Counted from the first letter of the stretch, positions 46,203 to 55,583 are shown. The stretch: 64,000 nt of DNA from Winogradskyella sp. (GCA_004211785.1 SHBX01000006.1:45339-109338), one strand, 5' to 3'. The notes: generated by a model from the letters alone, not told the origin. Made by a program: numbers and translations.

Positions 46203-47912
46203 ATGAAAAAACAAATCAAGGTTATTGCACAACTTTTACTCTTAATGCTTATAGTAACAAGTTGTAATTCGCAAGCTTCAAAAAATAACGACTCAAAATC
46301 CAAGCTATCTATTGCCGAAGCTATTTCGGTATTGCCAAATGCAACAATAAAAGAAACCATAGATTACTATCATAAGCTTAAAAAAGAACAGCCTCGAACC
46401 TATAATTTCGATGATGAAGCCGAGCTTAACAGACTAGGCTATCAATATTTAAATAATGGAAAAATTAAAGAAGCCATTGAAATATTTAAACTATTAGTTT
46501 CAGAGTTTCCCAATTCTTCCAATCCATATGACAGCTTAGCAGAAGCTTATAATACAGATGGTAATACAGACTTAGCCATAAAAAATTATGAAAAATCACT
46601 TGAGTTAAATCCCAAGAACATTAACGCAGAAGCTTGGATTAATCAACTCAAATACTCAGAATATGACGCCACGAGGTTTTATAAAAAATACTCGCTTGAG
46701 GAGTATGGGCAAGATCTTGATGAACTGGGGCGCAGGCTTACAGAAGTAAACCCCAATGCCTATAAGTTTATTACAAAAGACGCCTTTTGGAAAGCGTTAA
46801 CGGCAAAAAAAGAACTACTAACTGAGCATACAACCTTTAGCGAGTTTATCTGGCATTGTAGCGAAATAATTGCCACTATAAGTTGTAGTCATACAAGCAT
46901 GGGGTTTTTTAGTCAAGAAAGAAAAATGCTTCCAGACTCCTTACGTTTCCCTTTAAGAACGAGGTTGCTGGATAATAATTTATATGTGATTAATCCTCTT
47001 ACTAATAAAGGAAAAGTTATGATAGAAGATGAAATTGTTGAAATTAATGGAATAGCAATTGATACTATCAAAAATGAAATTTACAAACACATATCGTCGC
47101 AAGGAGAAATAGAATCATCAAAAAAAAGTTTTTTTAACGCGCACAGCACATCTATAATTCCATACGCACTAAATTTCCCTGCTTCATATAATGTACGGAT
47201 TAAAAACCAGAAGGAGCCTATTAGACTATCGCAACTAGCAAGTTATAAAGATGAATTTAAAAGCTTGTCCACATACTTATGCAAGGAGGAGTTATGCCTT
47301 AATTATTTGGAAGACAACAAGACAGCTATAATGACGGTAAGTACTTTTGCATTCTATGGAAATAGGTTTCCCGAATTTAAAAATTTTATGGATGTTAGTT
47401 TTAGTGAACTTTCTAAAAAAGGTATAGAGAATCTAATTATTGATGTAAGAGGCAATGGTGGTGGTACATCTGATGCCGGAATCTATTTAATTCGTTACCT
47501 AAGTCAAAAACCATTTACTTATTTTTCAAAATCTCAATTTAATGAGAGTCTAGAGTCCAACAACCCACATCCAAATGTATTTAAAGGCAAGGTATATGCA
47601 CTAATAGATGGAAGTGGAGGGTCTACTACTGGGCACTTTATGTCTTTGGTAAAACATTTAGAACTTGCTACCATTGTGGGAGAAGAATTGGGTTCAAATC
47701 AGTTTTGTACAGGTGGTCAAAAAATGCTGCGATTGCCCAATACAGGCATTATTTATGTGGTCGGGAGAAACACCTACGAAACTATAGCAACGTCTTTGCC
47801 AATAGAAAGGGGTATTATGCCGGATCATGAAGTTTCACAGTCCATTAAGGATTATCTAAATCATACAGATAGAGTTATGGAGTATACCAAAGCATTAATT
47901 AACAAAGATTAA
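46203..47912 (+). CDS. S41 family peptidase with TPR repeats, lipoprotein
   Basis: 569 residues from ATG 46203 (in-frame upstream ATG at 46191 and TTG at 46173 also exist, but lipobox LIVTSCNSQ fits this start). Two TPR repeats (about residues 65-140: NRLGYQYLNNGKIKEAIEIFK, YDSLAEAYNTDGNTDLAIKNYEKSLELNP) precede the tail-specific protease domain. Its core shows NLIIDVRGNGGGTSDAG, then IDGSGGSTTGHF (catalytic Ser) and GEELGSNQFCTGGQ. S41 enzymes cut proteins or peptides from the C terminus; the substrate is unknown. It sits 86 bp after the membrane AraC gene. Confidence 0.83.
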   Translation: MKKQIKVIAQLLLLMLIVTSCNSQASKNNDSKSKLSIAEAISVLPNATIKETIDYYHKLKKEQPRTYNFDDEAELNRLGYQYLNNGKIKEAIEIFKLLVSEFPNSSNPYDSLAEAYNTDGNTDLAIKNYEKSLELNPKNINAEAWINQLKYSEYDATRFYKKYSLEEYGQDLDELGRRLTEVNPNAYKFITKDAFWKALTAKKELLTEHTTFSEFIWHCSEIIATISCSHTSMGFFSQERKMLPDSLRFPLRTRLLDNNLYVINPLTNKGKVMIEDEIVEINGIAIDTIKNEIYKHISSQGEIESSKKSFFNAHSTSIIPYALNFPASYNVRIKNQKEPIRLSQLASYKDEFKSLSTYLCKEELCLNYLEDNKTAIMTVSTFAFYGNRFPEFKNFMDVSFSELSKKGIENLIIDVRGNGGGTSDAGIYLIRYLSQKPFTYFSKSQFNESLESNNPHPNVFKGKVYALIDGSGGSTTGHFMSLVKHLELATIVGEELGSNQFCTGGQKMLRLPNTGIIYVVGRNTYETIATSLPIERGIMPDHEVSQSIKDYLNHTDRVMEYTKALINKD

Positions 47913-47990
47913 TATTGTCGTAATAAGTTTTGGTTAAATACAATTTTACGTTGTTTAATTGCCCCAAGTTCTATAGTTTCTTTAGCAGAC

Positions 47991-48071
47991 AAATGTTTCT
48001 CTAGGATGTTAATGAAATCAAGGAACTAAGATTCACGAATTTCCATATGAGTAAAGGGCAGAGTAGTGGTG
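47991..48071. repeat. Diverged repeat copy A (partner at 52073)
   Basis: The first 27 bases match 25 of 27 with the start of the copy at 52073 (aaatgtttctcta.gatgttaatga.at). Later segments ATTCACGA.TTCC and AAAGGGCAGAG.AGTGGTG are shared in the same order. On the minus strand both copies encode INI(L/V)EKHLS.K, so they may be remnants of one gene. Confidence 0.5.
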
Positions 48072-48100
48072 TACAATGTCTATAGATTTACATATATAGC

Positions 48101-48550
48101 CTATGTAATCTCGTTTTGTCTTAAATAAAACATACTATTAGAGTTAAGCTCATAATCTAGCCCAGGTATAAAAGACGTAATGGTGTTATTGGCAAACTTA
48201 GGCCGTAAATTGGGTATTATCCCAACCATGTGTTGGTAATAGGAACGTAGTTTCTCGGTACTCTTTTTAATATTCTGAAACTGTAACCAATTTAAATAAT
48301 CTGTAGAATCTTCTATAAGCTCTAATTCTTGCAGACAAAGCACAATAGTTAATAACGGATTATTAACGCTTAAGTCATCATATTCATCCTGTAATTGTAC
48401 AACAATCTCTATAGTATTTATACACAATACAGCTGGTGTTAAAAACTCATGAATCTTATAAGACGCATCCAACTGTTTTGCAGTACAGTTTTCGTCTTTA
48501 ATAAAGCTTTTTAAAGCGATGACTTCTGGATATGTATGTGTAGATGACAT
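48101..48550 (-). CDS. Hypothetical cytoplasmic protein
   Basis: 149 residues, rich in Leu and Ile, with no signal peptide or TM. A long helical layout is suggested (ALKSFIKDENCTAKQLDASYKIHEFL, LLTIVLCLQELELI). No family is recognised. It lies between the two AraC modules, on the opposite strand, next to a repeat, so it may be laterally acquired or orphaned. Confidence 0.45.
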   Translation of the reverse strand: MSSTHTYPEVIALKSFIKDENCTAKQLDASYKIHEFLTPAVLCINTIEIVVQLQDEYDDLSVNNPLLTIVLCLQELELIEDSTDYLNWLQFQNIKKSTEKLRSYYQHMVGIIPNLRPKFANNTITSFIPGLDYELNSNSMFYLRQNEIT

Positions 48551-48794
48551 ATATTATAAAAATACTGATTTCAAAAGAGATTCGCGAACTCTTATTTATC
48601 AAATTTGTTTGGCACATTTGGAGAGAGGTTTCCCACAAAAAAAAATCAGCTTTTAGAAGGTTTTGGGAATGACCATACAATACATTGGGAACATTGAGCA
48701 GGCTAAAGCCGCTTTTGACAAGGCAAAGGGTTGGGAATAGGTAATGCATTTTATAAAAAACATTTACTTTAGCATATACAATCATAAAATTTAA

Positions 48795-49919
48795 ATGGAT
48801 ACATTCTCCTTACTTGGAATTATTACTTTTGGAGTCATTTTTATTTCATTATTATTTGCTACTTTTTTGTTTACTGTTACTACAAAAAATAAATTAAGTA
48901 ATAGATTAATTGCTTTTTATTTTATTGTTTTTTCAATACACATGAGTGTTTTTATCTATGCGAAATATGTTGACATTCCATTGACATTAGATAGATTAAG
49001 AGACCAAATCATTTTTTTATCAAGCCCATTATTATATTTATATGTGCTTTCAGCAGTGTATTCAGATTTTAAATTAAAACCAATACATCTTTTACATTTT
49101 ATTCCTTTTTTTATAGAAGTTTTTGTTTATTTCCCACGATTTTATTTGGTAAATAATGAGCAAAGAATTTTATTTTATAATAGTTTTAATTCTAATTTAG
49201 AAGTTAAATTCTCCGCTATTTATGCAGTATTAATTGTTGTTTTTTATTTGACACTTATTTTCTTAATCTTGAAAAAGTACAAAGCAGTTTTATTAGAGAA
49301 CTATTCGTACAAAAAATCATTTAATTATAAATGGTTACATCAATTTTTTGTCCTATTAAGCATAATTTTCATTTTTTCTGTAATAAAACAGATTTACAAA
49401 TTTTATGGAAGTGATATCGATACATTAAATATCATAAGAGTTATCTTAACTCTCTTATTATTATGTTTTTTATCATGGATAGTATTAATGAGTATGTATA
49501 AACCAGAATTATTTAAAGGTATAGATACCAAACATCAATTGGTAAATACCATAATAAAAAATAAAACTTTAAATAATGAACATCTAGAAACAATAAAGCG
49601 TTTGCAAGAATATATGGAAACTAAAGAACCTTATCTAGATGCTTTTTTGACCATTAAAAAATTAGCCGAGCAATTAAATATACCTACAAATGAATTATCC
49701 ATTTTAATAAACCATGAATTAGGAAAACATTTTTTTGACTTTGTAAATGAGTATCGCATCAAAAAAGCAATACATTTATTCAAAGAATCTAATGATATTA
49801 AACTCACTGTTTTAGAAGTATTATTCGAAGTTGGATTTAATTCTAAATCACCGTTTAATACAGCTTTTAAAAAATTCACAGGCTTAACGCCAACTCAATA
49901 CAGAAATACCCAATTATAA
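48795..49919 (+). CDS. AraC-family regulator with N-terminal membrane domain
   Basis: 374 residues. Seven hydrophobic segments cover residues 1-235, then a linker and an AraC double HTH at the end (TIKKLAEQLNIPTNELSILINHELGKHFFDF; TVLEVLFEVGFNSKSPFNTAFKKFTGLTPTQYRN). It is a distant paralogue of the regulator at 45068. The downstream Ntn hydrolase gene, 110 bp away, is the probable target. Both modules thus pair a membrane AraC with an exported hydrolase carrying TPR-like repeats. Confidence 0.87.
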   Translation: MDTFSLLGIITFGVIFISLLFATFLFTVTTKNKLSNRLIAFYFIVFSIHMSVFIYAKYVDIPLTLDRLRDQIIFLSSPLLYLYVLSAVYSDFKLKPIHLLHFIPFFIEVFVYFPRFYLVNNEQRILFYNSFNSNLEVKFSAIYAVLIVVFYLTLIFLILKKYKAVLLENYSYKKSFNYKWLHQFFVLLSIIFIFSVIKQIYKFYGSDIDTLNIIRVILTLLLLCFLSWIVLMSMYKPELFKGIDTKHQLVNTIIKNKTLNNEHLETIKRLQEYMETKEPYLDAFLTIKKLAEQLNIPTNELSILINHELGKHFFDFVNEYRIKKAIHLFKESNDIKLTVLEVLFEVGFNSKSPFNTAFKKFTGLTPTQYRNTQL

Positions 49920-50028
49920 TATTTATTGACTTTTTAATATAAAATAATGCGTATTACTTTATATAGTTGTACGCCTTTACGGAATTTCTACTTCATTTTT
50001 GTTTTACAAACAATAAACTTTTTTTAAA

Positions 50029-51702
50029 ATGAAGAAAATCATAATCATTGCTTTATTTCTATTACCATATTACAATGCCGTATTTGCTTGTAGTATGTTT
50101 AAAATCACTAAAAACGGTAAAACTATTGTTGGAAATAATGAAGATTGGATAAGTGCTAATTCTGAAATTTGGTTTGAGCCAGCAAAAGATGGAAAGTATG
50201 GAGTGGCTTATGTAGGCTTTTTAAACCATTTTCCACAAGGCGCTATGAATGAAGCAGGTTTAGTATTCGATGCGTTTGTAACCGATTATTTACCTGTAGA
50301 AAAAACAAAAGGAAAAGAAAAAGTGACATCTCTACAAGTAACATACGATATCATGAGAAACTTAGAGAATGTGCGTCAAGTTAAAGCTTATTTCGAAAGG
50401 ATAGACCTAAGTTATATGGCCGGAGGCATTTATATGTTTGTAGATAAAACAGGGGAATACCTAATTGTTGAAGGAGACATTTTAACAATTGGTAATGACC
50501 CATATTATTTACAATCTAATTTTATTCCTTCACAAAATCCAACTCCTGCCGACGTAAAAAATGTTAATCATTATCAAAACGGATTGCAATTTATTGCAAA
50601 CTCTATACCAAAAAGGAGTATGGATTATTGTGCTTCAGTAATGAAAAGCATGCAACAAGAAACAACACAATACACAAGTATTTATGATTTAGATAAAGGC
50701 GTTATCGAATTATACCACTATCATAATTATGAAACTAAAATACAATTCAATTTAAAAGAAGAATTGCAAAAGTCAGCACACTCTTTTACCATTCCTCGAT
50801 TATTCACAAAACAAACAGAAGGATTAGCATATTACACTAAATATAATGATACGATAAATCCAACGGTGTTTATAAAAAATTTATGGGAAAAGGATAGTAG
50901 AGATAAAGTAGGTAAAGATTTAGAGGCATTTAAGCAAGGATTTGCCTGGGTTTTAACTACCATAGGTTATGAATGGTTAAATGATAAAAACCATATAGAA
51001 GGTGCAATTGCCATTTTTAAGTATGGAACCGAATTATTTCCAAAAAACGCTAAAATTTACAATGATTTAGGGAAAGCATACTGGAAAGCAAATAATAGAA
51101 TTTTGGCTATCAAAAGTTATAAAAAATCCCTGACCCTAAACCCTAATAATGACCTTACTATTAAGAGATTAAAAGAAGTTGAAAAATTTGGTTTAAACGA
51201 ACTCATCGACACTCCTAAAGGTTGGAGAAAAGAAATTATATACTTTCCATTGCCATTTGCTAAATCCTTACCATATAAGGGAGTAGAGGAGATTAAGTTT
51301 GCAAAAGCTTGGTCAGATACTACTAGCGAGGATTTTTGGACATACACTTTTGTATGGCACATAGAAAATAATCAAAGTTTCGATGAAATAAAACTGCAAA
51401 ATGATTTGGAAAAGTATTTTAATGGAATAATGTACATTAATGAAAAAGATGTTAGTAAATCAGGAAATAGCCTAGCACTTATTGTAAGTAAGAGAAAAGA
51501 TAATTATATCGGAAAAATTAAAGTCTATGATGCCTTTTTCTCTAAAGAAAATATAGTTTTAAATGTTACTATAGATATTAAACAAGATGCAAATGATGAG
51601 ACGAAATACGTTCTTTTTAAATTTTCTAAAAAAGACTTTGGTCATGCTATTTGGGAAGAATTAAAAAACATTAAAATTAATCCGATTATAAAAGTAAATT
51701 AA
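50029..51702 (+). CDS. Exported Ntn-hydrolase (choloylglycine/penicillin V acylase-like) with TPR repeats
   Basis: 557 residues. Signal peptide ends NAVFA before Cys21; after cleavage Cys21 becomes the N-terminal nucleophile, as in linear amide C-N hydrolases. Next come ITKNGKTIVGNNEDW, GAMNEAGLVFDAF and NLENVRQVKAYFERID, typical of the family. A TPR pair lies near residues 315-385 (GAIAIFKYGTELFPKNAKIYNDLGKAYW, ILAIKSYKKSLTLNPNN), and a C-terminal domain of about 150 residues is of unknown type. Substrates of the family are bile salts, penicillin V or acyl amides. The fusion with TPR plus an extra domain is not the classical single-domain layout. Confidence 0.8.
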   Translation: MKKIIIIALFLLPYYNAVFACSMFKITKNGKTIVGNNEDWISANSEIWFEPAKDGKYGVAYVGFLNHFPQGAMNEAGLVFDAFVTDYLPVEKTKGKEKVTSLQVTYDIMRNLENVRQVKAYFERIDLSYMAGGIYMFVDKTGEYLIVEGDILTIGNDPYYLQSNFIPSQNPTPADVKNVNHYQNGLQFIANSIPKRSMDYCASVMKSMQQETTQYTSIYDLDKGVIELYHYHNYETKIQFNLKEELQKSAHSFTIPRLFTKQTEGLAYYTKYNDTINPTVFIKNLWEKDSRDKVGKDLEAFKQGFAWVLTTIGYEWLNDKNHIEGAIAIFKYGTELFPKNAKIYNDLGKAYWKANNRILAIKSYKKSLTLNPNNDLTIKRLKEVEKFGLNELIDTPKGWRKEIIYFPLPFAKSLPYKGVEEIKFAKAWSDTTSEDFWTYTFVWHIENNQSFDEIKLQNDLEKYFNGIMYINEKDVSKSGNSLALIVSKRKDNYIGKIKVYDAFFSKENIVLNVTIDIKQDANDETKYVLFKFSKKDFGHAIWEELKNIKINPIIKVN

Positions 51703-51724
51703 TGACGTTCGTTGTTTTAATGGT

Positions 51725-51737
51725 CTCATAAAATTTT
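51725..51737. repeat. Left copy of a 13-bp direct repeat flanking the defence island
   Basis: CTCATAAAATTTT occurs exactly at 51725-51737 and again at 61923-61935, bracketing the RT-Wadjet block. Each copy is followed by AATAGG..AGTGGAGCG (at 52130 and 61945). It may be an attachment-site remnant; chance cannot be excluded in AT-rich DNA. Confidence 0.4.
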
Positions 51738-51779
51738 ATTCACAAGGTTTCTATTTTATTAAATCGGTATTCATGATTA

Positions 51780-51975
51780 TTTGCAGCAAAAAGCTGCAAA
51801 TAGTTGGCCAAAACAGGACCGAGCGTTTAAAAAAGATATAGTATATCTTTTTAGCGAAGGAGCCAGCGGGCGAGCGGGCCAAATTAATTTATGATGTTTT
51901 TCATGTAATAATAATTACGGCTAAACCGTGCTTCAAATCGTATTTAGCTAATAATGTCCACAGGACATTCTATTA
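51780..51975 (+). other. Highly structured gene-free stretch upstream of drt3a
   Basis: The 646-bp gap 51703-52348 has no credible ORF. It does carry a hairpin TTTGCAGC/GCTGCAAA at 51780-51800, a near-perfect 11-bp-arm palindrome AAAAAGATATA-G-TATATCTTTTT at 51830-51852, and AATGTCC/GGACATT at 51953-51969 nested in ATTTAGC/GCTAAAT. A GC-rich patch (51858-51880, AGCCAGCGGGCGAGCGGGCC) stands out against about 30% GC. The outer segments TTGGCC and GGCCAA can close the central palindrome, so this could be a structured RNA, an attC-like folded recombination site or a transposon end. No known RNA family is recognised. Confidence 0.4.
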
Positions 51976-52072
51976 ACGCTAAATTTCTATTGTTATAATA
52001 AAGAGCTCGTGAATCTTCGATTTGGTAAAAAGCGAAAGTTTAATACTTCATTTTCTTTATTTTTTTCTACTC

Positions 52073-52183
52073 AAATGTTTCTCTACGATGTTAATGACAT
52101 GCGAAGCATTCACGAGTTCCTATTTATTTAATAGGAGTGGAGCGAGTAAACACTCTTTTTAAGAAAGGGCAGAGGAGTGGTGG
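52073..52183. repeat. Diverged repeat copy B (partner at 47991)
   Basis: Shares three ordered blocks with copy A, but has about 30 bp more between the second and third block, including a hairpin CCTATT/AATAGG (52119-52135). The minus-strand remnant reads VINIVEKHLSRKK then stop. Confidence 0.5.
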
Positions 52184-52348
52184 AAAATGTGTGTGGAATG
52201 AGTATAAATTATTTAATATTCAAGCTTTTATGGTTTTCCTCAAATCTAATTCCTACAAATTTTATTATATTTAAAGTATACCTTAATTACTTAACAAAAT
52301 AAATTTCTAGTTTTTTTTAAAACTATAATCTTATATGTTATAAATTTT

Positions 52349-53596
52349 ATGTTAAACCAATCTTACGGTGTTTCTGATTTATTAAGACTAATCACATTTG
52401 ATGATTATAAAAAGTACGAAAGGTTTGGAGAAAGTCGCCAAAATACATTAGCTATTATTACAGACATTGCTAGTACAATTAATTCTGATGATTATCAAAT
52501 TTCGTCGATTGCTAAAATTCAAGATAATGAAAATCAAATTTTTAGTTTAACTAATGTTGAGGATGATTTTGCATTAAGAAAAATTAATGATACAATTAAA
52601 AGGTTTTATAAAGTAAAACAAGCCGATAGAAATTTAATTGTTAATCAAATTATAGTTCTATTGCAGGAGGCAATACCAATGTCTATTATAAAACTAGATT
52701 TAAAACAGTTCTATGAAAGTATAGATAGAAATTGGATTCTAGATAAACTAAAGGACGATGCTTTACTTTCAGTAAATGCAATTAGAATACTCGAACATTT
52801 TTTTAGTCTTAGCGATTTTAGCGGATTTACAGGGTTACCAAGAGGGATTGGTATAAGTGCAACGCTATCTGAGTTATACTTGAGGGATTTTGATAGAAAG
52901 GTTAACAGATTAGATAACGTATATTTTTATGCAAGATATGTTGATGATATAATACTTTTCACAACCGAAAGCCCAAAAGCAATTATTGAAAAAATAAAAC
53001 AAAATGGATTGCTTCGAAAACCATTAGTTTTTAATGATAAAAAAACAAAAATCTTTGAAGTTGATAACACTACAGGTGAGAACGATAAAAACCTTCAATT
53101 TGAATATTTGGGTTATAGATTTGTTTTTTCAGATAGCTGTAAAAAATCGAAATCTGAATTTAAGGATAAAAAAATTATAGTATCTATTGCCTCAAGAAAG
53201 GTTAAAAAATACAAAACTAGAATAGTCCATTCATTTTTGGATTTTCTAAAAAATAATGATTTTTCTCTTTTAGAAGATAGGCTTAAGTTTTTGACAGGAA
53301 ATTATCCAATTAAAAGAAATCCATCTGAAGGTACTACTCTTTATGCAGGTCTATATTATAATTATCCTTTTATAAACGATGAGGCCATATTGATTGAATT
53401 AACAGTTTTTCTAAGGAAACTAATTAATTCAAAAAGCAAGAGTTTAGGAATTAAAATTAATGCTGCTTTTTCAAATGATCAAAAGGAACAACTATCAATA
53501 TATAGTTTTTTAGCTGGCTGGAAGAATAGAAAGGTTAATACTGATTTCAGACCAGAAAGAGTTAAACAAATAAAACAGTGTTGGTATAATGGCTAG
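52349..53596 (+). CDS. drt3a: Antiviral reverse transcriptase Drt3a-like (DRT3 first RT)
   Basis: 415 residues, cytoplasmic. RT motifs: motif A SIIKLDLKQFYESID with the catalytic Asp117; motif B GLPRGIGISATLSELYL; motif C FYARYVDDIILF with YVDD at residues 197-200; motif D onwards GLLRKPLVFNDKKTKIF, then LQFEYLGYRF. No group II intron maturase, RNase H or integrase domain is present, so it is one of the 'unknown group' defence RTs. It overlaps a second RT gene by 8 bp, the two-RT layout of DRT type 3 (UG3 plus UG8). DRT3 is an established antiphage system that works with an ncRNA. The role is assigned by layout and length; the family needs a tree to confirm. Confidence 0.82.
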   Translation: MLNQSYGVSDLLRLITFDDYKKYERFGESRQNTLAIITDIASTINSDDYQISSIAKIQDNENQIFSLTNVEDDFALRKINDTIKRFYKVKQADRNLIVNQIIVLLQEAIPMSIIKLDLKQFYESIDRNWILDKLKDDALLSVNAIRILEHFFSLSDFSGFTGLPRGIGISATLSELYLRDFDRKVNRLDNVYFYARYVDDIILFTTESPKAIIEKIKQNGLLRKPLVFNDKKTKIFEVDNTTGENDKNLQFEYLGYRFVFSDSCKKSKSEFKDKKIIVSIASRKVKKYKTRIVHSFLDFLKNNDFSLLEDRLKFLTGNYPIKRNPSEGTTLYAGLYYNYPFINDEAILIELTVFLRKLINSKSKSLGIKINAAFSNDQKEQLSIYSFLAGWKNRKVNTDFRPERVKQIKQCWYNG

Positions 53597-55583
53597 AGTT
53601 CGAGTTAAAAGGTTTGACAAAAGTAGAATTCTGTTGACAGAAGTTTTACCATATGAGGTTCCGATTCCATTTACGAATATTGGTCTATATAGATTTTCTA
53701 GAAAATCTCAGTCAGAAAAACCACCAGGATTAGTTAATGAAATTTTAATCTTATCTAACCGAAGTTCAAAAAGCCTACTACCTTATAATTATCAAATAAT
53801 AAAAAAACTTGATAGCTACAGAACATTGAGCATTATGCATCCTCAAGTACAACTGAAATTTGTTGATTTCTACTCACGATATGACTCTCTTATCTTGAGT
53901 TTATGTTCAAAAAGTAGAAGTTCAATAAGATATCCCTCTAAAGTAGCAAGTCATTTTTATGTTAAAAATTCTAAAATACTCAAAAAGAAATTAAGAGATT
54001 CAGGAGTGGAAGTAGAAAGACAAGCTTTTGATATTGATGTTGCTCATTCTAGTTCATATTTCACTTATAAAAGCTATGATTTTTTATATAAGTTTTATGA
54101 TTCTTATAAATTTCATCGTTTTGAGAAAAAGTTTAAAAAGTTGTTGCGATTTGATGTTGCTAAATGCTTTCCAAGCATATATTCTCACTCAATTTCTTGG
54201 GCTGTAAAAGGAAAAGAATTTGCAAAAAAGAATGTTCAAACAAGTTCTTTTGAAAACAAGTTTGACAAGCTAATGCAATGGTCAAATTATAATGAGACTA
54301 ATGGAATTATTATTGGCCCAGAAATTTCAAGGATATTTGCAGAAATAATACTTCAAAGGATTGAAAACAATGTCGTTTCAAATTTAAAGTTAAAGCATAA
54401 CATAAAAATTGATAAAAATTTTTCAATTTGTAGATATGTAGACGATTATTTTGTTTTTACAAATGATTTTAAACTTGCTAATAAAATAAAAAAGGAATTT
54501 ATAAAAGAGTTAGAATATTATAAATTATCAATTAATGACGCAAAAACAGAAGAAATTGAAGTTCCTTTTATAACAGGAATTACTATTGCTAGAATAGAAC
54601 TTGAAAAGAGGTTAGATGAATTTTTAGGCTCTTTCATAGAAGAAATTGAAGTAGAATTAGAAGATGGAACCAAGGAAAAACAAGTTCAACTCAAAAAACT
54701 CATAAGACCTTTTAATTTATCTAATATGCTAATTAGAGACCTTAAAAGTATTGTTAAAAAAAATGATGTAGATTATGAAGATATAACTGGTATAACTGTA
54801 TCTATTATTAGAAATAGATTAGTCAAAATGTTAGAAAATGAATTTATACTAGCTCAAAATTCAGACTATCTAAAAGGCTTAAGTAATCCACTGATTATTA
54901 TTTTAGATGTTCTCTTTTTCTTGATTTCAATGGACAGCAGGCCTAGAGCTACAGTTCTTTTAGCACAAATTTCTGTTGTTGTCACACGCTTTTTAAAAAT
55001 TAGTAACATAGACAATGAACAATCACGACTAATTTCCAAAAAAATATTTGATGGGATTAGAGATACTCTTAATATTTTAAATAGAGATTCAAAAACTCAT
55101 TTGGAATCTTTAAACTTGTTAGTCTCTTTAGTGAATTTAAATAAAATTTATCCTATTAATAAATCAAAATTCATTGAAGAAATATTTTCGTTAGAGGAAG
55201 ATTTATTGCTATTAGATTATTTTCAAATTATTGTACTTTTTTATTTTATTGAAGATTCTGTAGATTGTAGTTCGCAAAAGCAAATATTAATTGATTCAAC
55301 ATTGGAAAAGTTCAGAAGTATAAATGAACCAATGTCCAAATCAGAATATGTATATTTATTTTTTGATTTCGTTGCTTGTCCATATATCAATAGTCAATAT
55401 AAAAATAATCTAATTAAAATCGTATATAAGTCTATTTATGGTAGTGATGCTACTGTCAATAGAGTAGGTAGAATAAGAAATTATATATCACAATATTATT
55501 GGTTCATAGATTGGAGCACCGACGATATAAATCTTGAATATATTTTAGCAAAAAAAGAATACAATCCTCCTTATTCAGGATGA
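53589..55583 (+). CDS. drt3b: Antiviral reverse transcriptase Drt3b-like (DRT3 second RT)
   Basis: 664 residues. RT motif A is LLRFDVAKCFPSIYSHS (Asp189), motif B NGIIIGPEISRIFAEIILQRIE, motif C ICRYVDDYFVF with YVDD at residues 283-286, then YYKLSINDAKTEEIE. Catalytic Asp residues are all present. About 300 residues follow the RT core, mainly helical, without a domain I recognise. The ATG (53589) lies inside the end of drt3a in another frame, so translation is coupled. As I recall, recent work reports that in DRT3 the first RT copies a dinucleotide template in the ncRNA and the second makes the complementary repeat without a nucleic acid template; the ncRNA directly downstream here has ACACAC. 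Confidence 0.82.
   Translation: MARVRVKRFDKSRILLTEVLPYEVPIPFTNIGLYRFSRKSQSEKPPGLVNEILILSNRSSKSLLPYNYQIIKKLDSYRTLSIMHPQVQLKFVDFYSRYDSLILSLCSKSRSSIRYPSKVASHFYVKNSKILKKKLRDSGVEVERQAFDIDVAHSSSYFTYKSYDFLYKFYDSYKFHRFEKKFKKLLRFDVAKCFPSIYSHSISWAVKGKEFAKKNVQTSSFENKFDKLMQWSNYNETNGIIIGPEISRIFAEIILQRIENNVVSNLKLKHNIKIDKNFSICRYVDDYFVFTNDFKLANKIKKEFIKELEYYKLSINDAKTEEIEVPFITGITIARIELEKRLDEFLGSFIEEIEVELEDGTKEKQVQLKKLIRPFNLSNMLIRDLKSIVKKNDVDYEDITGITVSIIRNRLVKMLENEFILAQNSDYLKGLSNPLIIILDVLFFLISMDSRPRATVLLAQISVVVTRFLKISNIDNEQSRLISKKIFDGIRDTLNILNRDSKTHLESLNLLVSLVNLNKIYPINKSKFIEEIFSLEEDLLLLDYFQIIVLFYFIEDSVDCSSQKQILIDSTLEKFRSINEPMSKSEYVYLFFDFVACPYINSQYKNNLIKIVYKSIYGSDATVNRVGRIRNYISQYYWFIDWSTDDINLEYILAKKEYNPPYSG

Noticed and set aside
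48498..48785. 95-codon minus-strand ORF (MIVYAKVNVF...) upstream of the AraC gene
   Set aside because: Poor composition, overlaps the start of the 48101-48550 gene, and the opposite strand here carries the AraC upstream region. Likely chance.
52349..55583. The two RT genes as a retron, diversity-generating retroelement or group II intron
   Set aside because: No retron msr/msd-like inverted ends directly upstream, no template/variable repeat pair with adenine-directed changes, and no maturase or endonuclease domain or intron domain V/VI were seen. The two-RT overlap fits DRT3 better.
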